A stretch of DNA of 64,000 nucleotides, from the NCBI GenBank assembly GCA_900758495.1, contig CAAERO010000041.1:13941-77940 (forward strand), written 5' to 3'. Shown one piece after another: positions 26,284 through 34,166 of the stretch (within the stretch, counting starts at the first letter, position 1; each line of letters begins with the position of its first letter). The notes under the pieces are model-generated. The model ran no database searches and was not told the origin of the DNA. It worked only from the letters and a program-made list of their open reading frames with translations. The DNA comes from Bacilli bacterium. GTDB taxonomy: Bacteria > Bacillota_I > Bacilli_A > RF39 > UBA660. The position numbers and the translations under genes were made by a program.

Positions 26284-27115
26284 GTGAAAATTAGTACGAA
26301 AGAAAAAGAAATTAGAGCATATGTAATGAATTATTTAGAACAATTAGAATATAAGAAAATGCGAAAAGATTTAGATAAAATTTTAGAAAGTACAACTAAT
26401 TTAACTAATAGTTCTTTTCCTAATCAAAAAATGAATCAGTTAATGTTTATTTTAAATCTTATTCCTAATGGTTACTTTTCTGTTAATAATATTTATAGCT
26501 ATAATGCTGCTGTTCCTAAAATTGGTTATTATCAGGATTCAATGTTTGAACTAGCTTTACCAGTTTTTACAGGAGAAGGATGTTGTAGGCATAGTGCAGC
26601 GTTACTTAAACTAATATTAGATGAATTAAAGATTGAAAATGAAATAGTAGCAGTAGATACTTTAAGAAAAGATAAAAACTTAGCAGAAATAAGGATGTTT
26701 CTTAGTGAATATCATAAAAAAGTTATTGGTGGTAATCATCTTACTAATTATGTTTCAATTGATAATTGTGATTTTTTTTGTTGATGTTGCTTATGAATTT
26801 GAAGACTCTGTTTTTTCTTATAATGATAATGGTTTTATAAATTATTTTCATAATAAAGATAATGAAGAAAATTGTCCCTTCTTATTTAATTATTCTCCTC
26901 TTTATGAAGGAAGAAAAGATATTAGAAAAATCGAACCATTAACAATAGAAAAGCAACAGTATATTAAAGAATCTTACGATCAAGTAAGTAGTGACTTAGA
27001 AGATAAGTTACTAGATATTATTTTAATGAAAAAAGAAAATGAACCTTATGTAGAAGATATTAAGACAAATTATCAAAAAGTATTAATTAAAGAAAGAAAG
27101 CTGGGGTTAAGATGA
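26284..27115 (+). pseudogene. Transglutaminase-like protein, copy 3 of 3, frameshifted in a T8 tract
   Basis: Start GTG 26284 (AGGAGA 6 nt upstream) reads through FTGEGCCRHSAALLKLILDE and GGNHLTNYVSIDNCDFF and then stops at TGA 26782. The remainder continues in the next frame (YEFEDSVFSYNDNGFINYF to TNYQKVLIKERKLGLR, ending 27115). The shift falls in T8 at 26772-26779; with seven T the frame is whole and aligns with copy 2. The likely acidic residue of the triad lies after the shift, so the short product would be inactive. Options are a pseudogene, a phase-variable gene or a sequencing error. The end overlaps queH by 4 nt (ATGA). Confidence 0.65.
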
Positions 27116-27744
27116 ATTATAATTTAGAATGTGAAAAAATACTAAATAGTATTAATTTAGAACATAAACCATCATTATTACTACATTCATGTTGTGCTCC
27201 TTGTTCATCAGCAGTTTTAGAAAGAATAAGTAAATACTTTAAAATTACTATTTTATTTTATAATCCTAATATAACTGATTATGAAGAATATCTTAAAAGA
27301 AAAGAAGAGTTAAAAAGATTAATTAAAGATGTAGGTTATGATATAAAAATAATGGATTGTGATTATGATAAAGAAAAATTTATTTCCTTAGCTTTAGGGT
27401 TGGAAAATAAAAAAGAAGGAGATATTCGTTGTTATAAATGTTATAAGTTAAGACTTGAAAAAACAGCTATGGAAGCTAGAAATAATAATTTCGATTACTT
27501 TACAACTACTTTATCAATAAGTCCTTATAAGAATAGTAAGTGGTTAAATGAGATAGGGGAAGAGTTAGCTCTTAAATATAATATTAACTATTTATATGCA
27601 GACTTTAAAAAGAAAAATGGCTATAAAAGAAGTGTTGAACTATCTAATATATATCATTTATATAGACAAGATTATTGTGGATGTATTTATTCAAAAGTAG
27701 AAAGAGATAAGATTAAAGCCCTTCAAGATCAAAAGGAGGAATAA
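27112..27744 (+). CDS. queH: Epoxyqueuosine reductase QueH
   Basis: Last step of queuosine synthesis in tRNA, using the DUF208/QueH enzyme in place of QueG. 210 aa with LLLHSCCAPCSSAVLERISK (Cys 28, 29, 32), ITILFYNPNITDYEEYLKRK, DIRCYKCYKLRLEKTA and the late YCGCIYS cysteines for Fe-S and a second metal. The start ATG overlaps the end of the third transglutaminase-like gene, so it is translated with that operon although functionally unrelated. Its 3' end overlaps the convergent radical SAM gene by 32 nt. Confidence 0.93.
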   Translation: MNYNLECEKILNSINLEHKPSLLLHSCCAPCSSAVLERISKYFKITILFYNPNITDYEEYLKRKEELKRLIKDVGYDIKIMDCDYDKEKFISLALGLENKKEGDIRCYKCYKLRLEKTAMEARNNNFDYFTTTLSISPYKNSKWLNEIGEELALKYNINYLYADFKKKNGYKRSVELSNIYHLYRQDYCGCIYSKVERDKIKALQDQKEE

Positions 27745-28609
27745 AAGATTCATCACTTGTTTCTCCTTCTTGGATATAAGCATTAATAACTCCTAAGTCT
27801 AAAGCATAGTTAATGATATCATCATATTCGCTATCACTAACTTTATTATTTAGAAAAGGAAAAGTAGTACTTTTAGTAACAGGTGTATATTGATTCATTA
27901 TACTAAGATAGATATTATCTTGGTATTTTTTGTAAAGATAATTAATAATCTTTTTAGTATCATTTCCTTTAGTTGGTAATACTAAACATCTTACAATAAT
28001 ACCCTTTGTCATCATACCATTGTCATCAAACTTATTTATTCCTACTTGTTTATACATTTCACTAAGAGCAAGACTAGCAACTTCAAAATAATTTTTAACT
28101 TTTGATAAGTCTTCTCCTAACTTATTATCAAAATATTTAAAATCAGTTAAATATATATCAACATAACCAGCTAATAATTTGATAGTATTAATACTTTCAT
28201 AGCCACTAGTATTATAAACAATTGGAATAGAAAGACCATTTGCTCTTGCTAGTTTAATTGCTTCAATAATACTAGGTACAAAATGAGTAGGAGTTACTAA
28301 ATTAATATTATTAGCATTCTTTGCTTGTAGTTCTAACATTAATTCACTTAATCTTTCTATTGATATATTAATACCAAAGTTATCATTAGATATTTCTTTA
28401 TTTTGACAGTAACAGCACTTTAGATTACAACCACTAAAAAAGATAGTACCACTTCCATTAGTACCAGAAATAGATGGTTCTTCAAAGTAATGAAGAGCAC
28501 TTCTTGCTACTTTTAAAGTACTAGTATTAGAACAAATACCTTTAGTAGTATTTCTATTGATATGACATTTTCTTGGACATAATTCACAAGAGTTATATAA
28601 GTCATTCAT
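27713..28609 (-). CDS. Radical SAM protein, pyruvate-formate-lyase-activase-like (COG1313 type)
   Basis: 298 aa. An N-terminal Cys-rich stretch (CELCPRKCHINRN, GICS) precedes the radical SAM cluster motif GCNLKCCYCQN (CxxxCxxC) at about residue 60-70, then a TIM-barrel core (SIPIVYNTSGYES, VDIYLTDFKYFD). Glycyl-radical-activase relatives of this short form have no fixed partner, and no glycyl radical enzyme gene is in this window, so the target is unknown. Start ATG 28609 follows GGTGAAGGA. It is monocistronic and its start region diverges from murC. Confidence 0.85.
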   Translation of the reverse strand: MNDLYNSCELCPRKCHINRNTTKGICSNTSTLKVARSALHYFEEPSISGTNGSGTIFFSGCNLKCCYCQNKEISNDNFGINISIERLSELMLELQAKNANNINLVTPTHFVPSIIEAIKLARANGLSIPIVYNTSGYESINTIKLLAGYVDIYLTDFKYFDNKLGEDLSKVKNYFEVASLALSEMYKQVGINKFDDNGMMTKGIIVRCLVLPTKGNDTKKIINYLYKKYQDNIYLSIMNQYTPVTKSTTFPFLNNKVSDSEYDDIINYALDLGVINAYIQEGETSDESFIPPFDLEGL

Positions 28610-28663
28610 TTTCCTTCACCAATAATACTATACTATTAAAGTCAAATTGTGTAAAGAAAACGT

Positions 28664-28691
28664 TTGAAAAAGTAAAGTAATAGTATATAAT
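28664..28691 (+). promoter_or_regulatory. Promoter of murC
   Basis: TTGAAA (28664-28669), 16-nt spacer, TATAAT (28686-28691). Confidence 0.65.
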
Positions 28692-28705
28692 ATTGATAGA
28701 AAGAA

Positions 28706-30013
28706 GTGATTAGTGTGAAATATTATTGTATTGGTATTAAAGGAACAGGAATGGCGACCCTTGCTTCTATGCTTTATGATATGGGAAATACTGTTTCAGG
28801 TTATGATGATGCCAAAGATTATAAATTTACAGAAAAAGGATTAAGAGAACGAGGAATAGAAATATTTTATGATTCAACCCATCCTATAGATAAAGATACC
28901 ATTGTAACAGCATCTAAAGCTTTTAGTGATGATCATAGAGAAATTAAAAGAATTAAAGAGCTAGGTCTTACTTTTAAGCCTTATAATGAAGTAGTAGGGG
29001 AAATAACTAAAAAGTTTGATACCATATCAGTTTGTGGAACTCATGGTAAAACAACTACGACCTCACTACTTAAACATTTATTTGAAACTACTATTGGTTG
29101 TAACTATTTTATTGGTGATGGTCAAGGACATATTGATTTAAAAAATAAGTTATTAGTTATTGAATCAGATGAATTTAATAGACATTTCTTAGCATATTAT
29201 CCAAAGACTGCTGTTATTACTTGTGTAGAATTAGAACATACAGAAATATATAAAGACTTAGCTGATACGATTGCTACTTTTGAAAAATTTGCTAATAAGG
29301 CAGAATTAGTAGTAGCAAATGGTGATGATAAAAATATAAGACAAATAAAGTTTAATAATGAAGTTATTTTCTATGGTGAGAATGAAGATAATGATTATAT
29401 CATTAAAAATATTAAACTTGCTAGTGATGGTTCATCTTTTGATTTATATGAAAAAGATAAGTTTATTTCTAACTTCTTTGTTCCTCTTTATGGACACCAC
29501 ATGGTGATGAATACGGTAGCAAGTATTATTGTAGCTTTAAGAAATGGTTTAACTAAAGAAGAAGTTAAAAAGTTATTAGAAAACTTTAAGAATGCGGCAA
29601 GACGTTTTGCAATAGAAAAGGTAAAAGATACTATTATAGTAGATGACTATGCCCATCATCCAACGGAAGTTAAAGTAACACTACAAGCTATCAGACAAAA
29701 GTATCCTGATAAAAAGTTAACTGTAGTTTTTAGACCTAATACTTATTCAAGAACTTCGGCTTTTAAAAATGAATTTGCTACTGCTTTAAGTGAAGCAGAT
29801 AAAGTTTATTTGACACCTATTAAATGTGATAGAGAAAGAAAAGAAGATTATCCACCTATATCATCAGATGATATAATTAAATTAATTCCTAATAGTGAAT
29901 TAGTAGATGAAGATTCTATTTCTAAAGTATTAAAAGATAAAGATGGCGTAGTAGCATTTATGGGGTGTGCTACAGTAGCACATTTAATTGAGAATTTTAA
30001 AGAATTATTATAA
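28706..30013 (+). CDS. murC: UDP-N-acetylmuramate-L-alanine ligase MurC
   Basis: Adds the first amino acid to UDP-MurNAc in peptidoglycan synthesis, in the cytoplasm. 435 aa. N-terminal Rossmann signature YYCIGIKGTGMATLASML, ATP loop SVCGTHGKTTTT (about 110-121), central ESDEFNRHFL and the MurC-type VDDYAHHPTEV and FRPNTYSR in the C-terminal domain. GTG 28706 is the longest start; GTG 28715, nine bases on and with AGAAGTGA as its site, may be the real one. It supports a walled cell rather than a wall-less Mollicute. Confidence 0.92.
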   Translation: MISVKYYCIGIKGTGMATLASMLYDMGNTVSGYDDAKDYKFTEKGLRERGIEIFYDSTHPIDKDTIVTASKAFSDDHREIKRIKELGLTFKPYNEVVGEITKKFDTISVCGTHGKTTTTSLLKHLFETTIGCNYFIGDGQGHIDLKNKLLVIESDEFNRHFLAYYPKTAVITCVELEHTEIYKDLADTIATFEKFANKAELVVANGDDKNIRQIKFNNEVIFYGENEDNDYIIKNIKLASDGSSFDLYEKDKFISNFFVPLYGHHMVMNTVASIIVALRNGLTKEEVKKLLENFKNAARRFAIEKVKDTIIVDDYAHHPTEVKVTLQAIRQKYPDKKLTVVFRPNTYSRTSAFKNEFATALSEADKVYLTPIKCDRERKEDYPPISSDDIIKLIPNSELVDEDSISKVLKDKDGVVAFMGCATVAHLIENFKELL

Positions 30014-30036
30014 GTCCGTATTTTACGGATTTTTTC
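30014..30036 (+). terminator. Terminator of murC
   Basis: GTCCGTA/TTTTACGGAT hairpin (stem TCCGT/ACGGA, 4-nt loop) followed by seven T, directly after the stop codon. Confidence 0.9.
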
Positions 30037-30039
30037 TTA

Positions 30040-30068
30040 TTGAGAAATGTCAAATATTGTGATATTAT
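30040..30068 (+). promoter_or_regulatory. Promoter of the first small-ORF leader
   Basis: TTGAGA (30040-30045), 17-nt spacer AATGTCAAATATTGTGA, TATTAT (30063-30068). The spacer is conserved base for base, except one position, with the promoter at 63390, although spacers are normally free to vary. Confidence 0.75.
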
Positions 30069-30121
30069 ATAAAATATCAAGAATACTGATAATAAGACAA
30101 TAAGAAAGGTAGGGGCAGTTA

Positions 30122-30220
30122 ATGGTAGTAGCAGAAAATAACTGTCAGAAATTGAATGTTAATTCAAGAAGTAGTAAACCTACTTTCTTTGGTAATGTTT
30201 TAAAGATAGAAAATAGCTAG
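30122..30220 (+). CDS. Leader small ORF, 32 codons (copy 1)
   Basis: ATG 30122 to TAG 30218-30220, with GGTAGGGG upstream as a weak ribosome site. The C-terminal part SSKPTFFGNVLKIENS aligns with NNKLTFFYRGIKVD of the second leader ORF (shared K-TFF...K-I/V), while the DNA around it differs more, which favours a translated peptide. Codons for LKIE form the 5' arm of the terminator stem, so a ribosome finishing the ORF would cover it. There is no signal peptide or run of one amino acid as in classical amino-acid leaders. Confidence 0.5.
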   Translation: MVVAENNCQKLNVNSRSSKPTFFGNVLKIENS

Positions 30221-30245
30221 TAAGGTATAAACCTATCTTTTTTGT
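30202..30245 (+). terminator. Leader terminator (copy 1)
   Basis: AAAGATAG (30202-30209) pairs with CTATCTTT (30233-30240), then TTT. The loop contains a small AGGT/ACCT hairpin. It lies 33 nt before the surface-protein ATG, so it can act only as an attenuator. Confidence 0.65.
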
Positions 30246-30277
30246 GTAATACTAAAGTAGAAGGAGTGTTTAATTAG

Positions 30278-31783
30278 ATGAAATCATTAATAGAAAAGAT
30301 TTTTAATACTAAAATATCAACTAGTTATATGTTTATTTTATTTGGAGTAAGTGCTTTGATGTTAACAGGATACTTTTCTTATGCTTGGTTTACAGTACAG
30401 GGAGTACAACAATATAGTGTAGTAACAGGTAACTTAAATGGAACAGTAGCAATCGGAACAAGCTCTGTAGCAATTAATGGTCAAGGAGTAATAACTTATA
30501 CTCCAACAACAGATAGTGACACTATCACTTTAACAGTAAAAAATACAAATGATAGAACAGTTAAAAACTCAATCTATTATTACAATCTATCAGATAGTTC
30601 AATTGAAATAGGTTACGCTTCTGATAGTCCAACTATCCCAAATACTACAGGAGTATCAGTAGCTCAAAATAACACATTAACATATAAGATAAAAATAAAT
30701 AATGCTAAAGGTAAACAAATTAAAATAGGTTCATCAATAGGATTAAATAATTCTAATTTAACACTACCTAGTGGAACAACAGCATTCTCATTATTAAAAG
30801 ATTCAACAGGAGCAGAAACATTAGTAGCAAAAGCAAATCCAGAAACATTAGATTATAATAATGCTACTACTGACCAAAAGAATCAAATGTGGGCATTCAC
30901 ACATGAAGCAACAGAACAATTAAAAGCAACAACAGATTATAGATATATAGGAGCAAATCCTAATAACTATGTTAAATTCAATGATGAATTATGGAGAATC
31001 ATCGGAGTATTTGATGTAGATGATGAAACAGGAAATGTGGAAAAAAGAATGAAAATCATAAGAAATGAGTCAATAGGTGGTTATTCATGGGATAATAAAG
31101 ACACATCTACAGGTGCAGAAAATGATTATGGAACAAATAACTGGCTTGTAGCAAGATTAAATTATCTATTAAACCCAGGACATGAAAGTGAAACTTACGG
31201 AGGGAGCTTATACTGGAATAGAAAGAGTGGAACATGTTATGCAGGATTTAATAATGCCACAACACAATGTGATTTTACTTCTAATGGTCTAACAGACGAA
31301 GCAAAATCGATGATAGGAGATGCAAAGTGGTACCTAGGAGGAATTTCAAGTTATACTAGTTCATCAAATGGACTAGCATCACATTTTTATAGTTATGAAA
31401 GAGGAACAACAGTATATAGTGGAAGAAATACAAATTGGACAGGAAAAGTAGGATTAATGTACCCAAGTGACTATGGATATGCGACAAGTGGAGGAAGTAG
31501 TACAAATAGAGCAAGCTGTATGGCAAAAGAATTATACAATTGGGATAGTACTAACTATAGTGATTGTAAAAACAATGACTGGCTTTATAATTCATCCGCA
31601 GGACAATGGACAATTAGCCCACTTGTCGCTAGTTCTGTTTTCCGTATTGTTACTGATGGCTTTGTCGACGTAGCCTATTATGCTAGTCTTACTTATGCTG
31701 TTCGTCCAGTCGTACATCTAAAATCCACAATTAAGATAACTTCTGGAACAGGTAGTTCTACTGATCCATTTATATTAGGATAG
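30278..31783 (+). CDS. Exported surface protein with a camelysin/SipW-type N-terminus and variable C-terminus
   Basis: 501 aa. An N-terminal hydrophobic segment ends LTGYFSYAWFT, like SipW-dependent signals of TasA/camelysin-type proteins. A beta-rich domain follows (about 35-180), then the roughly 310-residue domain shared with the protein at 5042 (TTDQKNQMWAFTHEATEQLK, ELWRIIGVFDVDDETGN, GGSLYWNRKSGTCY, YPSDYGYATSGG, LYNWDSTNYSDCKNNDW) and an ending VRPVVHLKSTIKITSGTG. Bases 31622-31717 have quite different codon use from the rest. The gene lies behind a small-ORF/terminator leader. Function is unknown; adhesion or ligand recognition is plausible. Confidence 0.78.
   Translation: MKSLIEKIFNTKISTSYMFILFGVSALMLTGYFSYAWFTVQGVQQYSVVTGNLNGTVAIGTSSVAINGQGVITYTPTTDSDTITLTVKNTNDRTVKNSIYYYNLSDSSIEIGYASDSPTIPNTTGVSVAQNNTLTYKIKINNAKGKQIKIGSSIGLNNSNLTLPSGTTAFSLLKDSTGAETLVAKANPETLDYNNATTDQKNQMWAFTHEATEQLKATTDYRYIGANPNNYVKFNDELWRIIGVFDVDDETGNVEKRMKIIRNESIGGYSWDNKDTSTGAENDYGTNNWLVARLNYLLNPGHESETYGGSLYWNRKSGTCYAGFNNATTQCDFTSNGLTDEAKSMIGDAKWYLGGISSYTSSSNGLASHFYSYERGTTVYSGRNTNWTGKVGLMYPSDYGYATSGGSSTNRASCMAKELYNWDSTNYSDCKNNDWLYNSSAGQWTISPLVASSVFRIVTDGFVDVAYYASLTYAVRPVVHLKSTIKITSGTGSSTDPFILG
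31622..31717 (+). other. Codon-use switch inside the surface-protein gene (variable-region-like)
   Basis: In these 32 codons 29 end in T or C and include GTC, GAC, GCC, CGT and TTC. Codons of the gene on both sides prefer A endings (ACA, GTA, GCA, GGA). The stretch encodes LVASSVFRIVTDGFV... up to the conserved VRPVVHL, the position where C-type-lectin-fold targets of diversity-generating retroelements vary. NNT/NNC codons are what adenine mutagenesis of AAT/AAC would leave. Recombination from a paralogue is the main alternative. Confidence 0.4.
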
Positions 31784-31788
31784 AGATT

Positions 31789-31820
31789 AAGGTCAAAGAT
31801 TGGACCTTTTTTCTTTTTTT
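31789..31820 (+). terminator. Terminator of the surface-protein gene
   Basis: AAGGTC (31789-31794) pairs with GACCTT (31803-31808), followed by a long T-rich run. Confidence 0.85.
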
Positions 31821-31832
31821 CTAAAAAATATA

Positions 31833-31862
31833 TTGACGAATATTTGTTCTATGAAATATAAT
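31833..31862 (+). promoter_or_regulatory. Promoter of addBA
   Basis: TTGACG (31833-31838), 18-nt spacer, TATAAT (31857-31862). Confidence 0.7.
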
Positions 31863-31895
31863 TGAATTATCTATTTGATTGGAAAGGAAATAACT

Positions 31896-34166
31896 ATGAA
31901 GTTTAGTGATAATTTATATTATATAGTACCTAATAAATTAAAAGAATCTATATTGGAAAAATTGTCTTTAATGGATAAGATTTATGATATACATTTTGAT
32001 ACATTAGAAGAATTTCAGGAAAAATATATCTGTAAGATAAAAAAAGAAGCGCTTGTTTATTTGCTAGAATTAGGTGATAGCTTAGATATTATTAACTCTT
32101 ATCTAAAAGTATTACCTAGTATCGATATTAATAAAGAATATAGTTCTAAAAAATTAAAGTTTTTAAAAGAAAGAAAACAATTATTAATAGATAATAACTT
32201 ATTTATTGATATTAATGATTATACTTATTTAAAAGATAAAGAAATAATTGTGATGGGTTATCCTTTTATTGATGATTACTTATTAAATATCTTTGAAAAA
32301 CTTAATGCTAGAGTAGTAATAGGTGAAGAAAATTGTAATATTAAAGAAGTGTATGAGTATAAGACTAAAAAGGAAGAAATAGTAGCTTTAGCTATTAGAA
32401 TAAGAGATTTAAATAAGAACAATATTCCTTATAGTAATATTTATATTGCTGGGGTAGATGATGATAGTAAGTTTTTAATAGAAGATATATTTAAAGATTT
32501 TGATATACCTTATCAAGAAGAAGGTGTTTCCTTTTTAACTACTATTACTGGAAAGAAATATTTAGATAGTAAAGATTTGAGTGTTATTAAAGATGCTGAT
32601 TTATTAAAAAGAATAATTAAAATAGAAGAAGACTTGTCTTGCTTTGAAGATAGTAAATACTATGATTTACTGTTAGAAAATGAATTAGAGAAAGTTAAAG
32701 TACCTTGTAAGAAAGAAATCGATAGCGTTAAGTTTTTAGAAGAGGTATTTGAAGTGCCTTATCTTCTTAGTGATGATGATTATCTATTTCTTATATCATT
32801 AGTACAAAATAAATATCCGAAGATATATAAAGATGATGATTATTTGTCTGATAAACAAAAGAAGAGTCTTGGTTTAATAACTAGTATGGAGAAGAATAAG
32901 AATAGTAAATATGCTTTCCTATATTCTTTATCTACGGTTAAGAATTTTACTTGTAGTTATGCTTTATCAACATTACAAGATGAATGGCTGGCATCATCTA
33001 TCTTTTCGGAATATAATGTTGTTACTAAATATGATGATACTTATCTTTCTGAATATAGTGATAAATACAATCGAAAGTATCTAGGAGAGTTACTTGATAA
33101 CTATTATATGTATGGAGAAAAAGGAAAAGATTTAGATTTATTATTTCCTTATTATCATTTCTTTGATTATGAAACTTATGAACATGATTTTAATAGTTTT
33201 AATATACCAAAAGAAGAACTAGTTTTATCTTACTCTAGTATTGATGATTATGCTTTATGTCCATTTAAGTATTATTTAAAATATATCTTGAAATTAGATG
33301 AGTTTGAAGAAAGTTTCTCCCAGAAATTAGGAATTGTTTATCATGCTGTATTATCATCATCTTATAAAGAGAACTTTGATTTTGAGAAGAGTTTTACTTA
33401 TCAAAAGAATAAATTAGAATGGAGTAGTAAAGAAGAATACTTTATCAGTAAATTAAAAGATGAACTTAAGTTAGTTATTGGTTGGAATAAAGAAATGGAG
33501 TTTCATTCAGGACTTACTACACCATTACTTGAAAAAAGAATAGTATTAGATTTAGGGGATGATATAAAAGTTAAAGGCTTTATTGATAAGATACTATTAA
33601 GAGAAAAAGATGGTAAGACTTATTATGCTATTTTTGATTATAAGACAGGTAAGATAAGTTTTAATCTTGATTATTTGGATTATGGCTTGCATCTTCAACT
33701 TCCTATTTATGCTTATTTACTAGAAAAGAGTAATCAAGATAAAAAAATGGAATTAGCAGGACTGTTTTATCAGATGTTATTAGTTAAAAATAATGATATA
33801 GAAGAGCGAAAGAAAAGTTTAAAAGTGTTTGGAATAGTAAATGATGATATGTCTACTTTAGAACTATTAGATGAAGAATATGAAAACAGTAATTGGATTA
33901 AGAATTTATCTGTTACTAAAACGGGTAGTTTATCAAGATATTTAAAAACTATAACCGAGGAAACTAAAAAAGAGATGTTTGAGAGTATTGAAAAAACGAT
34001 TCTTTCCTTTGCTACTGGTATTAGAAATTGTAATTATACTATTAGTCCTAAGATTGAAAATAAAATAAATATCAGTTGTATGTACTGTCCTTTTGCTTCT
34101 ATTTGTTATCATGAGAAGAAAGACGAAATAATTATTGAAAAGAAAGAAAAAGAGGTGACTAGCTAA
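31896..34166 (+). CDS. addB: AddB-like subunit of the AddAB helicase-nuclease
   Basis: Double-strand-break processing partner of AddA. 756 aa, well below the roughly 1,100 of Bacillus AddB/RexB, so much of the N-terminal helicase-like part is reduced and no Walker A is visible. The C-terminal nuclease is clear: SSIDDYALCPFKYYLKYILK, KVKGFIDKILLRE...AIFDYKTGK (the D...DYK of PD-(D/E)XK) and LQLPIYAYLL. Four Cys for the Fe-S cluster: Cys455 and the closing CMYCPFASIC set (728, 731, 737). A longer frame from TTG 31875 exists, but AAAGGA sits 7 nt before ATG 31896. It overlaps addA by 1 nt (TAATG). Confidence 0.85.
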   Translation: MKFSDNLYYIVPNKLKESILEKLSLMDKIYDIHFDTLEEFQEKYICKIKKEALVYLLELGDSLDIINSYLKVLPSIDINKEYSSKKLKFLKERKQLLIDNNLFIDINDYTYLKDKEIIVMGYPFIDDYLLNIFEKLNARVVIGEENCNIKEVYEYKTKKEEIVALAIRIRDLNKNNIPYSNIYIAGVDDDSKFLIEDIFKDFDIPYQEEGVSFLTTITGKKYLDSKDLSVIKDADLLKRIIKIEEDLSCFEDSKYYDLLLENELEKVKVPCKKEIDSVKFLEEVFEVPYLLSDDDYLFLISLVQNKYPKIYKDDDYLSDKQKKSLGLITSMEKNKNSKYAFLYSLSTVKNFTCSYALSTLQDEWLASSIFSEYNVVTKYDDTYLSEYSDKYNRKYLGELLDNYYMYGEKGKDLDLLFPYYHFFDYETYEHDFNSFNIPKEELVLSYSSIDDYALCPFKYYLKYILKLDEFEESFSQKLGIVYHAVLSSSYKENFDFEKSFTYQKNKLEWSSKEEYFISKLKDELKLVIGWNKEMEFHSGLTTPLLEKRIVLDLGDDIKVKGFIDKILLREKDGKTYYAIFDYKTGKISFNLDYLDYGLHLQLPIYAYLLEKSNQDKKMELAGLFYQMLLVKNNDIEERKKSLKVFGIVNDDMSTLELLDEEYENSNWIKNLSVTKTGSLSRYLKTITEETKKEMFESIEKTILSFATGIRNCNYTISPKIENKINISCMYCPFASICYHEKKDEIIIEKKEKEVTS

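Larger units (their letters stand above)
30075..30277 (+). promoter_or_regulatory. Putative attenuator leader of surface-protein gene 30278 (copy 1)
   Basis: From the predicted +1 the order is: conserved block TCAAGAATACTGATAA (30077-30092), a 32-codon small ORF (30122-30220), a terminator hairpin whose 5' arm lies inside the ORF (30202-30245), the conserved trailer CTATCTTTTTTGTGTAA and then the gene. The same order occurs at 63390-63636. This suggests control by premature termination coupled to translation of the small ORF (inference). I know of no named riboswitch with this pattern. Confidence 0.55.

Noticed and set aside
24511..27115. Reading the third transglutaminase-like copy as two separate genes
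   Set aside because: The two frames join at a T8 tract and together align with the full length of copy 2, so one frameshifted gene explains them better.
31467..31673. Rightward 68-aa frame inside the surface-protein gene
   Set aside because: Alternative frame of a clearly coding region with no start signals.
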